Notes: generated by a model not told the origin, from the letters alone. Counted from the stretch's first letter, positions 44,056-53,338 are shown. The stretch is DNA of 64,000 nucleotides from Kribbella soli (GCF_004331345.1 NZ_SJJZ01000001.1:1736001-1800000); one strand, 5' to 3'. Numbers and translations are program-made.

Positions 44056-45336
44056 TCAGAGCTGGACGATCTGGCTGCGCTCCGGACCTACGCCGATGGC
44101 GGAGATACGGGCGCCGCTGAGGGACTCGACCGCGCGGACGTAGCTCTGCGCTTCCTTCGGCAGGTCCTCGAACGAGCGGCAGCCGGAGATGTCGTCCGAC
44201 CAGCCGTCAAACTCTTCGTAGACCGGGACCGCGTGGTGGAAGTCGGTCTGGGTCATCGGCATCTCGTCGTGCCGGACGCCGTTCACGTCGTACGCGACGC
44301 AGACCGGGATCTTGTCCCGGCCGGTCAACGTGTCCAGCTTGGTGAGGACGAAGTCGGAGACGCCGTTCACGCGGGCGGCGTACCGGGCGATGACCGAGTC
44401 GTACCAGCCACACCGACGTGGGCGGCCGGTCGTCGTACCGAACTCGAAGCCCTGCTGCCGCAGCCACTCGCCGTCCGCGTCCAGCAGCTCGGTCGGGAAC
44501 GGACCCTCGCCGACACGAGTGGTGTACGCCTTCACGACGGCCATCACGCGGTCGATCCGGGTCGGCGGGATGCCGGTGCCGGTGCAGGCACCCGCGGAGA
44601 TCGCGTTCGAGGAGGTGACGAACGGGTACGTGCCGTGGTCGACGTCGAGCAGCGTGGCCTGACCGGCCTCCATCAGCACGGTCTTGCCGTCGTCGAGCGC
44701 CTTGTTCAGCAGCAGGCTGGTGTCGGCGACCATCGGCTTCAGGCGGTCGGCGTACCCGAGGAGCTCGTCGAGGACCTCGCGGATCTCGACAGCGCGCCGG
44801 TTGTAGACCTTCACCAGCAGCTGGTTCTTCTGCTCCAGCGCACCGGTGACCTTCTGCTCGAGGATCTTCTCGTCGTACAGGTCCTGGACCCGGATGCCGA
44901 TCCGGTTCATCTTGTCGGCGTACGTCGGACCGATGCCACGGCCCGTCGTGCCGATCCGGCGGCTGCCGAGGAACCGCTCGGTGACCTTGTCGAGGGTCCG
45001 GTTGTACGGCGGGATCAGATGCGCGCTCGCACTGACCACCAGCCGCGACGTGTCCACTCCGCGCGCCTGCAGCGCGTCGAGCTCCTCGAACAGCACGTTG
45101 AGGTCGACCACGACCCCGTTGCCGATCACCGGGGTGACACCCGGTGTGAGGATGCCGCTCGGGAGCAGGTGCAGCGCATACTTCTCGGACCCGATCACGA
45201 CCGTGTGGCCGGCGTTGTTACCGCCGTTGAACTTCACCACGTAGTCGATGACCTCGCCCGTGTTGCCGAGCAGATCGGTCGCCTTGCCTTTGCCCTCATC
45301 GCCCCACTGGGCGCCGACGAGCACGATTGCGGGCAT
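44056..45336 (-). CDS. purA: Adenylosuccinate synthetase
   Basis: A 426-residue GTP-dependent enzyme that makes adenylosuccinate from IMP and aspartate. The family-defining N-terminus [19 protein letters not shown] and [10 protein letters not shown] are intact, as are [11 protein letters not shown] near 135 and the GTP-binding [13 protein letters not shown] near 295. AGGAGG 6 nt before the ATG supports the start. It is monocistronic, convergent with the kinase. With purB it completes IMP-to-AMP conversion in this window. Confidence 0.96.
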   Translation of the reverse strand: MPAIVLVGAQWGDEGKGKATDLLGNTGEVIDYVVKFNGGNNAGHTVVIGSEKYALHLLPSGILTPGVTPVIGNGVVVDLNVLFEELDALQARGVDTSRLVVSASAHLIPPYNRTLDKVTERFLGSRRIGTTGRGIGPTYADKMNRIGIRVQDLYDEKILEQKVTGALEQKNQLLVKVYNRRAVEIREVLDELLGYADRLKPMVADTSLLLNKALDDGKTVLMEAGQATLLDVDHGTYPFVTSSNAISAGACTGTGIPPTRIDRVMAVVKAYTTRVGEGPFPTELLDADGEWLRQQGFEFGTTTGRPRRCGWYDSVIARYAARVNGVSDFVLTKLDTLTGRDKIPVCVAYDVNGVRHDEMPMTQTDFHHAVPVYEEFDGWSDDISGCRSFEDLPKEAQSYVRAVESLSGARISAIGVGPERSQIVQL

Positions 45337-45821
45337 CTCAGCCCTCCTGTGCTTTGAAACGGTGAAGCCCGGAGACGTTCACCGGACATTCATCCGGCAA
45401 CGCATCCAGGCTCTTGCGACCAAATCCTACCGGACCGGGGCTCACTCGTTTCGGGCTTGTCCACAACTGTCCAGCGATCGTTTCAAGTCCCTGTTTCATC
45501 AGGTGACAGGTTGCCATTTTCCGTGATCGCGTGCACACTCTTAGTCAGCGGCCCGCCGAAACTGCCGCAGGGGACGGTTCCGGCGGGCCGCTGTCTCGTT
45601 CTCCGACGAGAACAGTCTCAGGCGCTGTCTCGTCCGACGCGGTGGCCGCGTCCTGGAGAACCTCGCGCACCTCGGCGAGGTCGACCTTCGTCGGGTTGAC
45701 GACGACGACGATCTCAGGACCCCTGGCGTTCACCTGCGTGCTGTTCTGCGTGCTGTTGCACGGCGCCTACGAGGCTTACCAGCGGCGGCGGCTGGGTACT
45801 CGCAGGCGAGGGGAGAACAGC
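45337..45821. other. 485-bp region between purA and DUF1206 starts
   Basis: Apart from a probable diacylglycerol kinase remnant at 45545-45733 and the promoter zones of the two divergent genes, nothing with coding character is seen. The stretch near 45450-45530 is AT-richer than its surroundings. Confidence 0.5.
45545..45733 (-). pseudogene. Possible N-terminal remnant of a diacylglycerol kinase-like gene
   Basis: The 62-residue frame starts at GTG 45733 and reads PEIVVVVNPTKVDLAEVREVL, which resembles the first strand and NPTK loop of diacylglycerol kinase catalytic domains, then drifts into Pro/Glu-rich sequence and stops. No continuation was found in other leftward frames. Two PAP2 phosphatase genes, often fused or adjacent to such kinases, lie 0.9 kb away. 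It could also be a chance short ORF. Confidence 0.35.
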
Positions 45822-46634
45822 ATGAACAGCAGCAGCGATCGGCCCCGCGAGGTAAGCGGTGAGGCGAAGAGGGCCGCAGCCAAGGCCGGTAACCATCCCG
45901 TGGTCGAGTGGGGGGCTCGCCTCGGCTACGGCGCGAGCGGCGTCCTGCACCTGCTGCTCGCCTACCTGACCGCACAGATCGCTCTCGGCGGCAGCGGACA
46001 GCAGGAGGCGAGTCAGTCGGGTGCGCTGGCGACACTCGCCGAGGAGCCGGTGGGACAGGGCCTGCTCTGGGTGGTCGCGGCTGGGTTCACCCTGCTCGCC
46101 CTCTGGCAGCTCACCGAGCTCGTCACCCGGCACGAGGCGTCCGACAAGGCGAAGGCCGGCGGCAAGCTCGTGGTGTACAGCGTGCTCGCCTGGACGGCCT
46201 TCACGTTCGCCTCGGGCGGGAGTACGTCGAGCGACCAGCAGACCAAGGAATTCACGGTAACCCTGATGGAGGCACCGGGTGGCCGGGTGCTCGTCGGTCT
46301 GGTCGGCGTCGCCATCATCGGCATCGCCGCCTACCACGTGCACAAGGGCTGGCGGGAACGGTTCCTCGGGGACCTGCAGGAGCACCCGGGTCGGTGGGTG
46401 GTCCTCGCCGCCAGGGTCGGCTACATCGGCAAGGGCATCGCACTGGCGGCTGTGGGCGTCCTCTTCATCACGGCAGCGATCCAGCACCGGGCGGGCAAGG
46501 CTGCCGGCCTGGACGGGGGGCTCCGATCGATGCGGGACCTGCCCGCCGGCACGGTCATCCTGCTCGCCATTGCGCTCGGCCTGGCGGCGTACGGCGTGTA
46601 CTCCTTCGCGCGTGCCCGCTACGCGCGCGTCTGA
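45822..46634 (+). CDS. DUF1206 family membrane protein
   Basis: A 270-residue protein with six predicted helices arranged as three similar two-helix units, each opening with a Gly-Tyr/Gly-Lys-Gly pattern (ARLGYGASGVLHLLLAYL near 31, the second near 110-160 and ARVGYIGKGIALAAVGVL near 205). That threefold repeat defines DUF1206. GGGGAG 6 nt before the ATG at 45822 sets the start; the frame is open for 97 codons upstream but that part is not coding in character. The function is unknown. It overlaps the PAP2 gene by 16 bp in convergent orientation. Confidence 0.85.
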   Translation: MNSSSDRPREVSGEAKRAAAKAGNHPVVEWGARLGYGASGVLHLLLAYLTAQIALGGSGQQEASQSGALATLAEEPVGQGLLWVVAAGFTLLALWQLTELVTRHEASDKAKAGGKLVVYSVLAWTAFTFASGGSTSSDQQTKEFTVTLMEAPGGRVLVGLVGVAIIGIAAYHVHKGWRERFLGDLQEHPGRWVVLAARVGYIGKGIALAAVGVLFITAAIQHRAGKAAGLDGGLRSMRDLPAGTVILLAIALGLAAYGVYSFARARYARV

Positions 46635-47326
46635 TCCTCCACATCGCCGCGACGCAGCCAGCACCAGGCCAGCAGGACCGCGACCGAGCCGTTGAGGATG
46701 GCCACCACCACGTCGCTGAGGAAATGCATGCCCCGGTAGAGCCGTGCCGTCCCGACGAGGAACGGGATCACCAGGCACACGCCGACCACCACGCTGCGGA
46801 GCACCGGGTTCGTGATCCGCAGGGCCATCAGCCCCAGCGTGAAGTACAGCGCGGTCGCGGCACCGGTGTGCCCGCTCGGGAAGCTGGAGGTCGGCGCCGA
46901 GACGTCCAGCTTCTCGACGTCGGGGCGCTCACGGGGGATGAGGAGCTGGGTGAAGAAGAAGACAATCCCCTGCAGGCTGATCGCGATGAGCGGCACGACC
47001 GCGAACCACCACTGCTTGGTCCGCCGCCAGACCAGCACGACCACGACCAGGCACACGCCGATGATGCTGACCGTCGCGCCCGTCCACGAGAAGAAGAGCG
47101 TGACCGCGTCACCGAACGCCGCGCGTGACGACTCCAAGCTCTTGCTGACGCTGTCCTCGGAGGCGCCCAGGTCCTTCAGCGGGCCGTCGGTGAGGAGCCA
47201 GCCCATCCCGACCACGACCAGCCACCACACCACGAGAGGGGCCAGTGCGCGGACCACCAGGTCACGGCCCGCCTCCTTGGCGGTGGGTCGGGACGTGTCG
47301 TCCTGCCAGCGGGTGAGGAACGCCAT
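46619..47326 (-). CDS. PAP2 family phosphatase with altered first motif
   Basis: A 235-residue membrane phosphatase with six helices. Motif 2 FPSGH (about 145) and motif 3 ARLYRGMHFLSDV (about 195) supply the proton donor and nucleophile histidines. In motif 1, K-x6-RP, the lysine is replaced by Gln (TQLLIPRERP), which is uncommon. Its ATG shares one base with the stop of the upstream PAP2 gene (TGATG), so the two are coupled. Likely substrates are phosphatidate, undecaprenyl pyrophosphate or similar lipid phosphates outside the membrane. Confidence 0.85.
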   Translation of the reverse strand: MAFLTRWQDDTSRPTAKEAGRDLVVRALAPLVVWWLVVVGMGWLLTDGPLKDLGASEDSVSKSLESSRAAFGDAVTLFFSWTGATVSIIGVCLVVVVLVWRRTKQWWFAVVPLIAISLQGIVFFFTQLLIPRERPDVEKLDVSAPTSSFPSGHTGAATALYFTLGLMALRITNPVLRSVVVGVCLVIPFLVGTARLYRGMHFLSDVVVAILNGSVAVLLAWCWLRRGDVEDQTRA

Positions 47327-48021
47327 CAGTCTGGACCTTTCGTCGTGCTGCCGGTGGGGGTTGGCGGCCTCCAGCCCACAAAGCCCGCGTACGAGGCTGC
47401 TGTCAGCCCGCACCCGAGCAGCACTCCCGCCGTGACGTCGGACAGGAAGTGAGCGCCCACATACAGCCTGTCGGCACACGTCACGATCACCCAGACCGCG
47501 CCGAGACCGACCAGCAACCTCCGGAGACCGGTACCCACGAGGGGCCAGATCAGCAGCACGACCACGGTGACGACGATCGCGTTGTTGGTGGCGTGACCGG
47601 AGGGAAAGGAGAACCCGGCGTGCTGGGCGAACGGGTCGTCGATCTCGGGACGGGCACGGCGTACGAGAAGCTTGAGCACACCCGCGATGGCCCAGCCGGC
47701 GGCCATCGTCGCCAGCGCCCACCAGGCCCGCGTCCGAAGGTGCTTGCCGAACCAGACGTAGAGGCTCACCGGCAGGCCCAGGACCAGGTACATCACCCAG
47801 GGCTGGCTGATCACCTGCCACGTCTCGACGAACGACCGGAACCGCGGGTGGCCGCGGGTGTAGTCGGTTGCGGCGACGATGATGTCCTCGTCGAGCGTCA
47901 CCAGCGGGTGGTACTTGGTGCGGACGAGGAACGCCAGCATAGCCAGCGGGACGGCGACGACAACCGCGTAGACGACCGCCCGCGTCAGCCGGCGCCAGGG
48001 GAAGACGGCGACGGGGTCCAT
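47326..48021 (-). CDS. PAP2 family phosphatase
   Basis: A 231-residue membrane phosphatase with six helices. All three motifs are present: KLLVRRARP (about 118), FPSGHATNN (about 142) and DRLYVGAHFLSDV (about 185). It precedes and overlaps a second PAP2 gene, making a tandem pair that could act on different lipid phosphates or as a heteromer. The ATG at 48021 is suitable; the leftward neighbour frame open across this gene is only a shadow. Confidence 0.9.
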   Translation of the reverse strand: MDPVAVFPWRRLTRAVVYAVVVAVPLAMLAFLVRTKYHPLVTLDEDIIVAATDYTRGHPRFRSFVETWQVISQPWVMYLVLGLPVSLYVWFGKHLRTRAWWALATMAAGWAIAGVLKLLVRRARPEIDDPFAQHAGFSFPSGHATNNAIVVTVVVLLIWPLVGTGLRRLLVGLGAVWVIVTCADRLYVGAHFLSDVTAGVLLGCGLTAASYAGFVGWRPPTPTGSTTKGPD

Positions 48022-48068
48022 GACGGCATCCTTGCACTGCCGGCCGCTCCCTCGGACGTTTTACGTGC

Positions 48069-48554
48069 CTACTGCAGCTCCTCCGGGCTCGCGGCCAGCC
48101 ATTCCTTCACCCGGCGATCGGCCTCTTCCCGCGACACGTCCTCGACCTTCGTCAGGATCGCCCAGCGATGACCGAACGGGTCGATCACGGTGCCGAAGCG
48201 GTCGCCGGTCATGAAGGTCTGCACCTCCTCCACCGGCTTCGCCCCGGCCGCGACCGCCTTCGCGTACGTCGCGTCCACGTCCGGCACGTAGTGCACCAGC
48301 GACGAGTGCACCCACTCGCCGTTCGGCGCCTGCAACCCGATCTGCGGCATCTGGTCGCTCAACTGCAGCATCGAGTTCCCGAACTTCAGCTCCGCCTGAC
48401 CGACCCGCCCGTCCGGCATGTCCTGCCGGCTGATCACCTCGGCTCCGAACACCGACTGGTAGAACTCGATCGCCTTCGGGCCGTCCGGCACGGCGAGGTA
48501 CGGGGTCAGCGAGTGATAACCGTCGGGGATGGGGTTTACCGTGTTCGTCGTCAT
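48069..48554 (-). CDS. VOC family (PhnB-like) protein
   Basis: A 161-residue glyoxalase-fold protein: LTPYLAVPDGPKAIEFYQSVFGAE is the opening of PhnB/YdcJ-like VOC proteins, ELKFGNSMLQLSDQ and VHYVPDVDATYAKAVAAGAK follow, and DRFGTVIDPFGHRWAI closes the fold with a metal-type Glu/His arrangement that is incomplete. A C-terminal extension of about 25 charged residues is present. It diverges from an AraC-type regulator with a 57-bp gap, which suggests local control. Activity is not assignable. Confidence 0.85.
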   Translation of the reverse strand: MTTNTVNPIPDGYHSLTPYLAVPDGPKAIEFYQSVFGAEVISRQDMPDGRVGQAELKFGNSMLQLSDQMPQIGLQAPNGEWVHSSLVHYVPDVDATYAKAVAAGAKPVEEVQTFMTGDRFGTVIDPFGHRWAILTKVEDVSREEADRRVKEWLAASPEELQ

Positions 48555-48611
48555 GACTCTTAGTCAACGCGGCGAGCGCCGTACCGGTCTTGTAAGAAAG
48601 CGACAGCCAGT

Positions 48612-49433
48612 GTGAGCACCTCACCGTCCGACAGCGAGAAGGGCATCCTGCATCCGCGGGAGCAGGCCCGGCACCGGACGCTGAGCCGGCTCGCCGCCGG
48701 GCCCGAGGTCGGCCGGTTCGTCGAGTGGTACTGGATCGTCGAGTGGGACCTGGACGAGCCGTACACGGCCGAGGTGCTGCCGTTCCCGAGTGTCAACGTG
48801 ACGTTCGAGCAGCCGGGCGGCGCCTTCGTGAACGGGGTCTGCACCCGCAAGTTCGAGCGCGAGCTGCGCGGGCGCGGGCGCGCGTTCGGGGTGAAGTTCT
48901 GGGCCGGTGGGTTCGGTGCGGTGACCGGTCTGGACGTGGCGTCGTTCCGCGACCAGGTGCTGCCGTTGACAACGGTGTTCCCGGACGGCGATCGGCTGGC
49001 GGACCTGATGTTCGCGGCCGATTCCGACGTACGGCGTCGTGCCGTGTTCGAGGCGTTCTTGCGCGACCACCTCGCGCCGCCCGACCCGTCGTACGAGCTG
49101 GTCCGGGAGATCGTTTCAGCGATGGCGTCGGATCGTTCGGTGGCGCGGGTGGACCAGGTCACCGAACGGTTCGACGTACCGATCCGCACGCTACAGCGGC
49201 TCTTCCGGCGGTACGTCGGCGTGGGGCCGAAGTGGGTGCTGCGACGCTATCGGCTGCACGACGGCGCGGAACTGCTCGCCCAGGGCGAAGTCGCCGAGCT
49301 CGCGGAACTGTCCGCATCCCTCGGCTACTTCGACCAGGCCCACTTCTCCAAGGAGTTCAAGCAGCAGATCGGGCTGACGCCGGCCGAGTACGCGGCACGC
49401 GCCGCGGCCGAACGCCAGATCACCTACCGCTGA
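48612..49433 (+). CDS. AraC family transcriptional regulator
   Basis: A 273-residue regulator. The N-terminal domain (HPREQARHRTLSRLAAGPE, VEWYWIVEWDLDEPYTAEVLP, CTRKFERELRG) is the DUF6597-type sensing fold, and residues about 165-265 form the AraC domain with two helix-turn-helices (VTERFDVPIRTLQRLFRRYV and ASLGYFDQAHFSKEFKQQ). The GTG at 48612 is used. The divergent VOC gene is the probable target. The stop overlaps the MFS gene end by 14 bp. Confidence 0.9.
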   Translation: MSTSPSDSEKGILHPREQARHRTLSRLAAGPEVGRFVEWYWIVEWDLDEPYTAEVLPFPSVNVTFEQPGGAFVNGVCTRKFERELRGRGRAFGVKFWAGGFGAVTGLDVASFRDQVLPLTTVFPDGDRLADLMFAADSDVRRRAVFEAFLRDHLAPPDPSYELVREIVSAMASDRSVARVDQVTERFDVPIRTLQRLFRRYVGVGPKWVLRRYRLHDGAELLAQGEVAELAELSASLGYFDQAHFSKEFKQQIGLTPAEYAARAAAERQITYR

Positions 49434-50625
49434 ACTTCACGGTCATCGCCATCGCCGTTGCCGTCACCGCCGCTCCGAGTGCGACCGCGAAGCCGTACTG
49501 CGGGCTGTGCCCGTCGACGACCCAGCCGGCGAACGCCGAGCCCAGCGCCATACCTGCTGCGCCGCCCGAGTTCACCCAGGTGAAGGCCTGGGTCAGGACC
49601 GCGGAGTCGACGGCCGACTCGGTCAGCACCGCCGACAGGGTCTGGAACGGCGCGATCGCCAAGCCGGGAAGTGCCAAGGCGAACGCCGCGGTCAGCGGGC
49701 TGTGCACCGCGAGCAAGGGCAGACAGCTCACGGCCAGCCAGACGAAGGCGATGACGAACTGCGTCTCCGGAGCGGTCCGCCAGCGCCTCGCGCCGTACAG
49801 GAGTCCGGCGAACAGGCTCACCAGGCTGGTGATGCTGTAGAGCGGTCCGGCGAGGCCCGGCGTACCTCGTGCGACTGCGAACGCCGTGACAGAGACCTGC
49901 ATGCTGCCGAAGAACAGGCCGATGCCGACGTTCGTCCCGACCAAGCCGACGAATCGCTTGTGCAGCAAGCGCTGGGAACTCTCGTGCTGACCGGACCTCC
50001 TCGGCGGCGGTGCAGTGCCCCGCTGCACTGCCAGCAGGAAGCCACCGGACAGCAGGAGACTCGTCGCAAGGACGGAACCTATCGCCGGACTGCTCGACGA
50101 GCTCACGATGCCGACCAGTCCAGGGCCGACCATGAAGGCGACGCCGACGCTGAACGCTTCCAAGGCGAACGCTGTGGACAGGAGCGGCGTGTCCCGGAGG
50201 GCGTGCGACCAGCGCGCCCCGGTCTGCGCACTCAGCTGCGGCAGCGATCCACCGGCGAGGACACCGGCCACGACGAGTGACCACAGCGACGCGTGCGAGA
50301 CCGTGAGGCCGATGAGCAGCGCCATCGTCGTTGCGTGCGCCAGCAGCGTGACGGGCAACATCCGGGTCTGACCGAAACGGTCGATGAGCCGGGCGACCTG
50401 CGGTCCGGCGACCGCCTCGGCGACGGCGAAGCCGCCGGTGACGCTACCGGCCGCGGCGTACGAGCCGGTCGATCCGTGGACCAGCCAGACGATGCCGAGG
50501 CCGGTCATGGCGATCCCGATCCGGGCCGGGGCCGCCGCTAGGTAGAACTTCCACGCGCCAGGAGTACGCAGTACCGCTGCGTAGGTGTTGGCAGGCGCGT
50601 CTATCCGTCCGGTGAGAGCCGGCAC
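49420..50625 (-). CDS. MFS transporter
   Basis: A 401-residue transporter with 12 predicted helices. RLIDRFGQTRMLPVTLL near residue 79 is the loop 2-3 motif region, and the two six-helix halves are joined by a basic linker (TAPPPRRSGQHESSQRLLHKRF near 213). The GTG at 50625 has GGAAGG about 7 nt upstream. No motif C sufficient to prove drug export is seen, although small-molecule efflux is the usual role of this group. It is a single gene ending convergently with the AraC gene. Confidence 0.9.
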   Translation of the reverse strand: MPALTGRIDAPANTYAAVLRTPGAWKFYLAAAPARIGIAMTGLGIVWLVHGSTGSYAAAGSVTGGFAVAEAVAGPQVARLIDRFGQTRMLPVTLLAHATTMALLIGLTVSHASLWSLVVAGVLAGGSLPQLSAQTGARWSHALRDTPLLSTAFALEAFSVGVAFMVGPGLVGIVSSSSSPAIGSVLATSLLLSGGFLLAVQRGTAPPPRRSGQHESSQRLLHKRFVGLVGTNVGIGLFFGSMQVSVTAFAVARGTPGLAGPLYSITSLVSLFAGLLYGARRWRTAPETQFVIAFVWLAVSCLPLLAVHSPLTAAFALALPGLAIAPFQTLSAVLTESAVDSAVLTQAFTWVNSGGAAGMALGSAFAGWVVDGHSPQYGFAVALGAAVTATAMAMTVKFSGR

Positions 50626-50717
50626 GGTGAGACCTTCCGCTGCCCGAAGGGGCGGGGGACCCGACCGTGGGCGTCCAGCTTCGCCGGTCTGTCCGTCCGC
50701 CTAGAACCGTCCATGTT

Positions 50718-50749
50718 CGGCAGGAAGCGGGGACGCTCGCCCCCTGCCG
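50718..50749. terminator. Probable terminator hairpin before the MFS gene
   Basis: CGGCAGG (50718-50724) pairs with CCTGCCG (50743-50749), and the inner GGGG/CCCC can extend the stem. It lies 31 bp downstream of the leftward ComB-like gene, which it would terminate. Confidence 0.6.
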
Positions 50750-50779
50750 GCACTGTCAACGGGCAGAAACCTTGATGGT

Positions 50780-51529
50780 TCAGGTTGACCGGAACATGGT
50801 ACCGCCCTCGAGCACCGGCACCGAGTCGCTGCCGTCGACCTCAGCCGCGATCGCGACGTCCTCACCAAAGCCGTACTGCGTGAGCTCGCGCCCCCCGGCG
50901 CACTCGTGCAGGAGCGCGGGCAGCTCGTCCGCGACCGCGTCGTACGCCGCCACCGCCGCTCGTGCTTCCGGGGAGAGGTTGTCGCCCTGGAGCGCGCTCA
51001 GGAACCCGCCGGCTCCCCAGAGATCCTCGACCGCAGGCCGGAGCGACCCGTCCTTCCACCGCTCTCCTGCAGCGATCGCAACAACCTTGCGGCCGGCACC
51101 GTGCTTCTTGACCCAGCCCGCGGCGGCCCGCCGGTTGCGCAACGACACCGCCAGCACTGTCGCACCGCTGTCACTGAGCAGCTTGGCGATCGTCGAACCG
51201 TTCGGCGACGGCAGCACGAGCTTGGTGATTCCGGTCACTCGCCTGATCGACACCGGCGACAGACTGACGTCGTCGGGGCCTGCCTCGGAACGGCCGACGG
51301 CCAGCTTCGCGTCGTACTGCTCGGCGTACGTGACAGCCGTCTCGTCTCGCCATCGGTAGGGGTACACGTCGATCCCGAGGTCGGCCGCGACGGTCACCGC
51401 CGTCGTGAACGACAGCACGTCGACGACCGCGACGATGTCGCCGGCAACGACCCCGGCGCCCACCGGCCCCCACTCGAACCCGATGCCGAATCCGTCCTGC
51501 GCGTAAGGGCTGGTCACCCGGCAGATCAT
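50780..51529 (-). CDS. ComB-like 2-phosphosulfolactate phosphatase family protein
   Basis: A 249-residue protein of the ComB fold. AVVDVLSFTTAVTVAADLG near 32, LVLPSPNGSTIAKLL near 107 and VVAIAAGERWKDGSLRPAVEDLWGAG cut by the natural loop near 150 are the conserved elements; Asp and Asn/Ser of the first two bind magnesium and substrate. In archaea ComB acts in coenzyme M synthesis, which actinomycetes lack, so the real substrate here is probably another phosphorylated acid. The start is uncertain: ATG 51529 is used, GTG 51517 is possible. Confidence 0.82.
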   Translation of the reverse strand: MICRVTSPYAQDGFGIGFEWGPVGAGVVAGDIVAVVDVLSFTTAVTVAADLGIDVYPYRWRDETAVTYAEQYDAKLAVGRSEAGPDDVSLSPVSIRRVTGITKLVLPSPNGSTIAKLLSDSGATVLAVSLRNRRAAAGWVKKHGAGRKVVAIAAGERWKDGSLRPAVEDLWGAGGFLSALQGDNLSPEARAAVAAYDAVADELPALLHECAGGRELTQYGFGEDVAIAAEVDGSDSVPVLEGGTMFRST

Positions 51530-51560
51530 TCCGCCGGGCACCCAACCCCACAAGCAGGTT

Positions 51561-51968
51561 TCAGCTCAGAGCATCCGCCGCAGCCGGCGACGAGTCCCGC
51601 AGGAACGTGACACAGCGCTCGGCCTCGTCCTTCTCGTCGATGAGCGCCGCGGCCTTCCCGAGCGCCGCCAGCGCGCGCAGGAATCCACGGTTCGGCTCGT
51701 GCTCCCACGGCACCGGCCCGTGACCCTTCCACCCGTTCCGGCGGAGCAGGTCCAGGGCCCGGTGGTAGCCGGTGCGCGCGTAGGCGTACCCCTCGATCGT
51801 GCGCCCGCCCGCGAGCGCCCCCTCGGCGAGCACCGCCCAGGCCAGCGACGACGTCGGATACTTGGCCGCGACGTCCGCCGGAGCGGCCCCGTCGGCGAGT
51901 TCCGCCGCGGCCGGGTCGACCGGTAGTAGTGTCTCGGGTGGACCGGACAGCAGATTGTTCAATTCCAT
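51561..51968 (-). CDS. DUF3151 family protein
   Basis: A 135-residue soluble helical protein. NNLLSGPPETLLPVDPAAAEL at the start, SSLAWAVLAEGAL, AYARTGYHRALDLLRRNGWKG and VPWEHEPNRGFLRALAAL match DUF3151, a family found almost only in Actinomycetota and usually near fba and purA, as here. ATG 51968 is used; the ATG 7 codons earlier is possible. The TPR-like helices suggest a protein-binding role, but no function is known to me. Confidence 0.88.
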   Translation of the reverse strand: MELNNLLSGPPETLLPVDPAAAELADGAAPADVAAKYPTSSLAWAVLAEGALAGGRTIEGYAYARTGYHRALDLLRRNGWKGHGPVPWEHEPNRGFLRALAALGKAAALIDEKDEAERCVTFLRDSSPAAADALS

Positions 51969-52111
51969 AAGCACATCTTCGCCGATCACGCAGCCGTACC
52001 GGCACGTGACCGTCTGGCGAAATCCGTTGACCGTTCACCCAGCGGCCACGGATGCTTGAGACCCTGCATCAACCGCCGTGGTTCCCAGCTACGGCCGGAA
52101 GGAGGCACCGG

Positions 52112-52561
52112 ATGAGCGTCATAGTCCTGAACGCGTCGTACGAACCGCTGCACACCGTCTCGATCCAGCACGCCATCCGGATGCTGGTGCGGGAGGTCGC
52201 AGTGGTGGAAGAGTCGCACGGAGAGCGGACTATCGGCCCGTTTCCGGTCCCCCGAGTCCTCCGCCTGGTCCGGTACGTCGTGACGCACTGGCGCTACGCG
52301 GCCGGCCGGATGAAGTACAGCAAGCACGGCGTCCTGCGGCGGGACAAGTTCCGGTGCGCGTACTGCGGTCTCGAGAACGCCGACACCATGGACCACGTCC
52401 AACCCAGGTCCAGGGGCGGCCGCACCGAGTGGCTGAACGCCGTGGCCGCCCATGCCTCCTGCAACGAGCGGAAAGGCAACCGCACCCCGTCCGAGGCCGG
52501 CATGCCCCTCCTCTGGCAACCCTGGGTACCAACCCGCGCAGAGCTCGTCATAGACACATGA
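52112..52561 (+). CDS. HNH endonuclease family protein
   Basis: A 149-residue HNH protein of the HNH_5 type. FRCAYCGLENADTMDHVQPRSRGG contains the first zinc cysteine pair and the catalytic Asp-His; LNAVAAHASCNERKGNR contains the Asn/His-equivalent and the last Cys. GGAGG 6 nt before the ATG at 52112 fixes the start, and MSVIVLNASYEPLHTV is the typical N-terminus. This small single-domain form is conserved across actinomycetes outside obvious mobile elements. Biological substrate unknown. Confidence 0.9.
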   Translation: MSVIVLNASYEPLHTVSIQHAIRMLVREVAVVEESHGERTIGPFPVPRVLRLVRYVVTHWRYAAGRMKYSKHGVLRRDKFRCAYCGLENADTMDHVQPRSRGGRTEWLNAVAAHASCNERKGNRTPSEAGMPLLWQPWVPTRAELVIDT

Positions 52562-52573
52562 CGGGCCTTTTTT

Positions 52574-53338
52574 ATGCCCGCTTCCAGGCATCGGCTGCCC
52601 TCCGGACGCACCCTCGAGGTCACCACTGTCGCTGACCGCCCGGACCTCGCCCACGCCGATATCGACGTGGGCGACTGGCCGGCCTTCATGCGCCACAACC
52701 GCGTCTCCGAGGCCTACTTCGCCCAGACGGTCGAGACGTTCGCCGAGACCTGCCTGATCGCCACCTCCGACGGCAAGCCGGTCGGCGACGCCCACGCCGT
52801 CCAACTCTCCGGCGGCAACTTCCCCGCCGGAGGCTGGGAACAGTCGGTCGTCCGGGCGTTCACCGACGCCCGTCGCGGCGTCCAGCCCGACACCGCCTGC
52901 GCCCTGAACATCAGCGTCGCCCGGGATTTCCAGGGCGAGGGCGTCGCCGCCCTCCTCCTCGCCGCGCTCCGCGAGGCAGCCGCAGACCTTGGCCTCGACG
53001 CCCTCGATGCGCCCGTACGCCCGACGCACAAGCAGCTCGAGCCTTTGGTCGCGATGGACGACTACGCCTCCCGTACCCGCCCCGACGGTCTCCCCTTCGA
53101 CCCGTGGCTGCGCACCCACGTTCGCGGCGGCGGCCGGATCGTCGGCGTCGCACCGGCATCGTGGGTGATTGCGGGATCCCTTGCCGAATGGCGTGCGTGG
53201 ACCGGGCTTCCGTTCGGCCACAGCGGTCCCGTCGAGGTCCCAGGTGCGCTCGTGCCGGTGGATTGTGACGTCGTCGCCGATCGCGCGGTGTACGTCGAGC
53301 CGAACGTCTGGGTGCGGCACGAGTTCTCCACAGATTGA
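52574..53338 (+). CDS. GNAT-like N-acetyltransferase
   Basis: A 254-residue protein. The acetyl-CoA motif region is ALNISVARDFQGEGVAALLLAALREAA (cut by the beta-bulge), with Gln/Gly-x-Gly pattern at about residue 120, and the N-terminal half builds the acceptor side. The C-terminal 90 residues (ASWVIAGSLAEWRAWTGLPF) are typical of large GNATs of actinomycetes with unknown acceptors. It starts 12 nt after the HNH stop and is probably cotranscribed with it. Confidence 0.8.
   Translation: MPASRHRLPSGRTLEVTTVADRPDLAHADIDVGDWPAFMRHNRVSEAYFAQTVETFAETCLIATSDGKPVGDAHAVQLSGGNFPAGGWEQSVVRAFTDARRGVQPDTACALNISVARDFQGEGVAALLLAALREAAADLGLDALDAPVRPTHKQLEPLVAMDDYASRTRPDGLPFDPWLRTHVRGGGRIVGVAPASWVIAGSLAEWRAWTGLPFGHSGPVEVPGALVPVDCDVVADRAVYVEPNVWVRHEFSTD

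Noticed and set aside
46619-48037. Single 472-codon frame suggesting one fused PAP2 protein
   Set aside because: Its first half is out of frame with the upstream PAP2 gene, which has its own start, stop and three motifs; two coupled genes explain the data.
52112-52561. HNH nuclease as part of a restriction or phage module
   Set aside because: It is a small conserved stand-alone form among housekeeping genes with no methylase or terminase nearby.
52562-52585. CGGGC-cttttttat-GCCCG hairpin with T-run after the HNH gene
   Set aside because: Only five base pairs, the T-run is in the loop, and it overlaps the next start; too weak to call a terminator.
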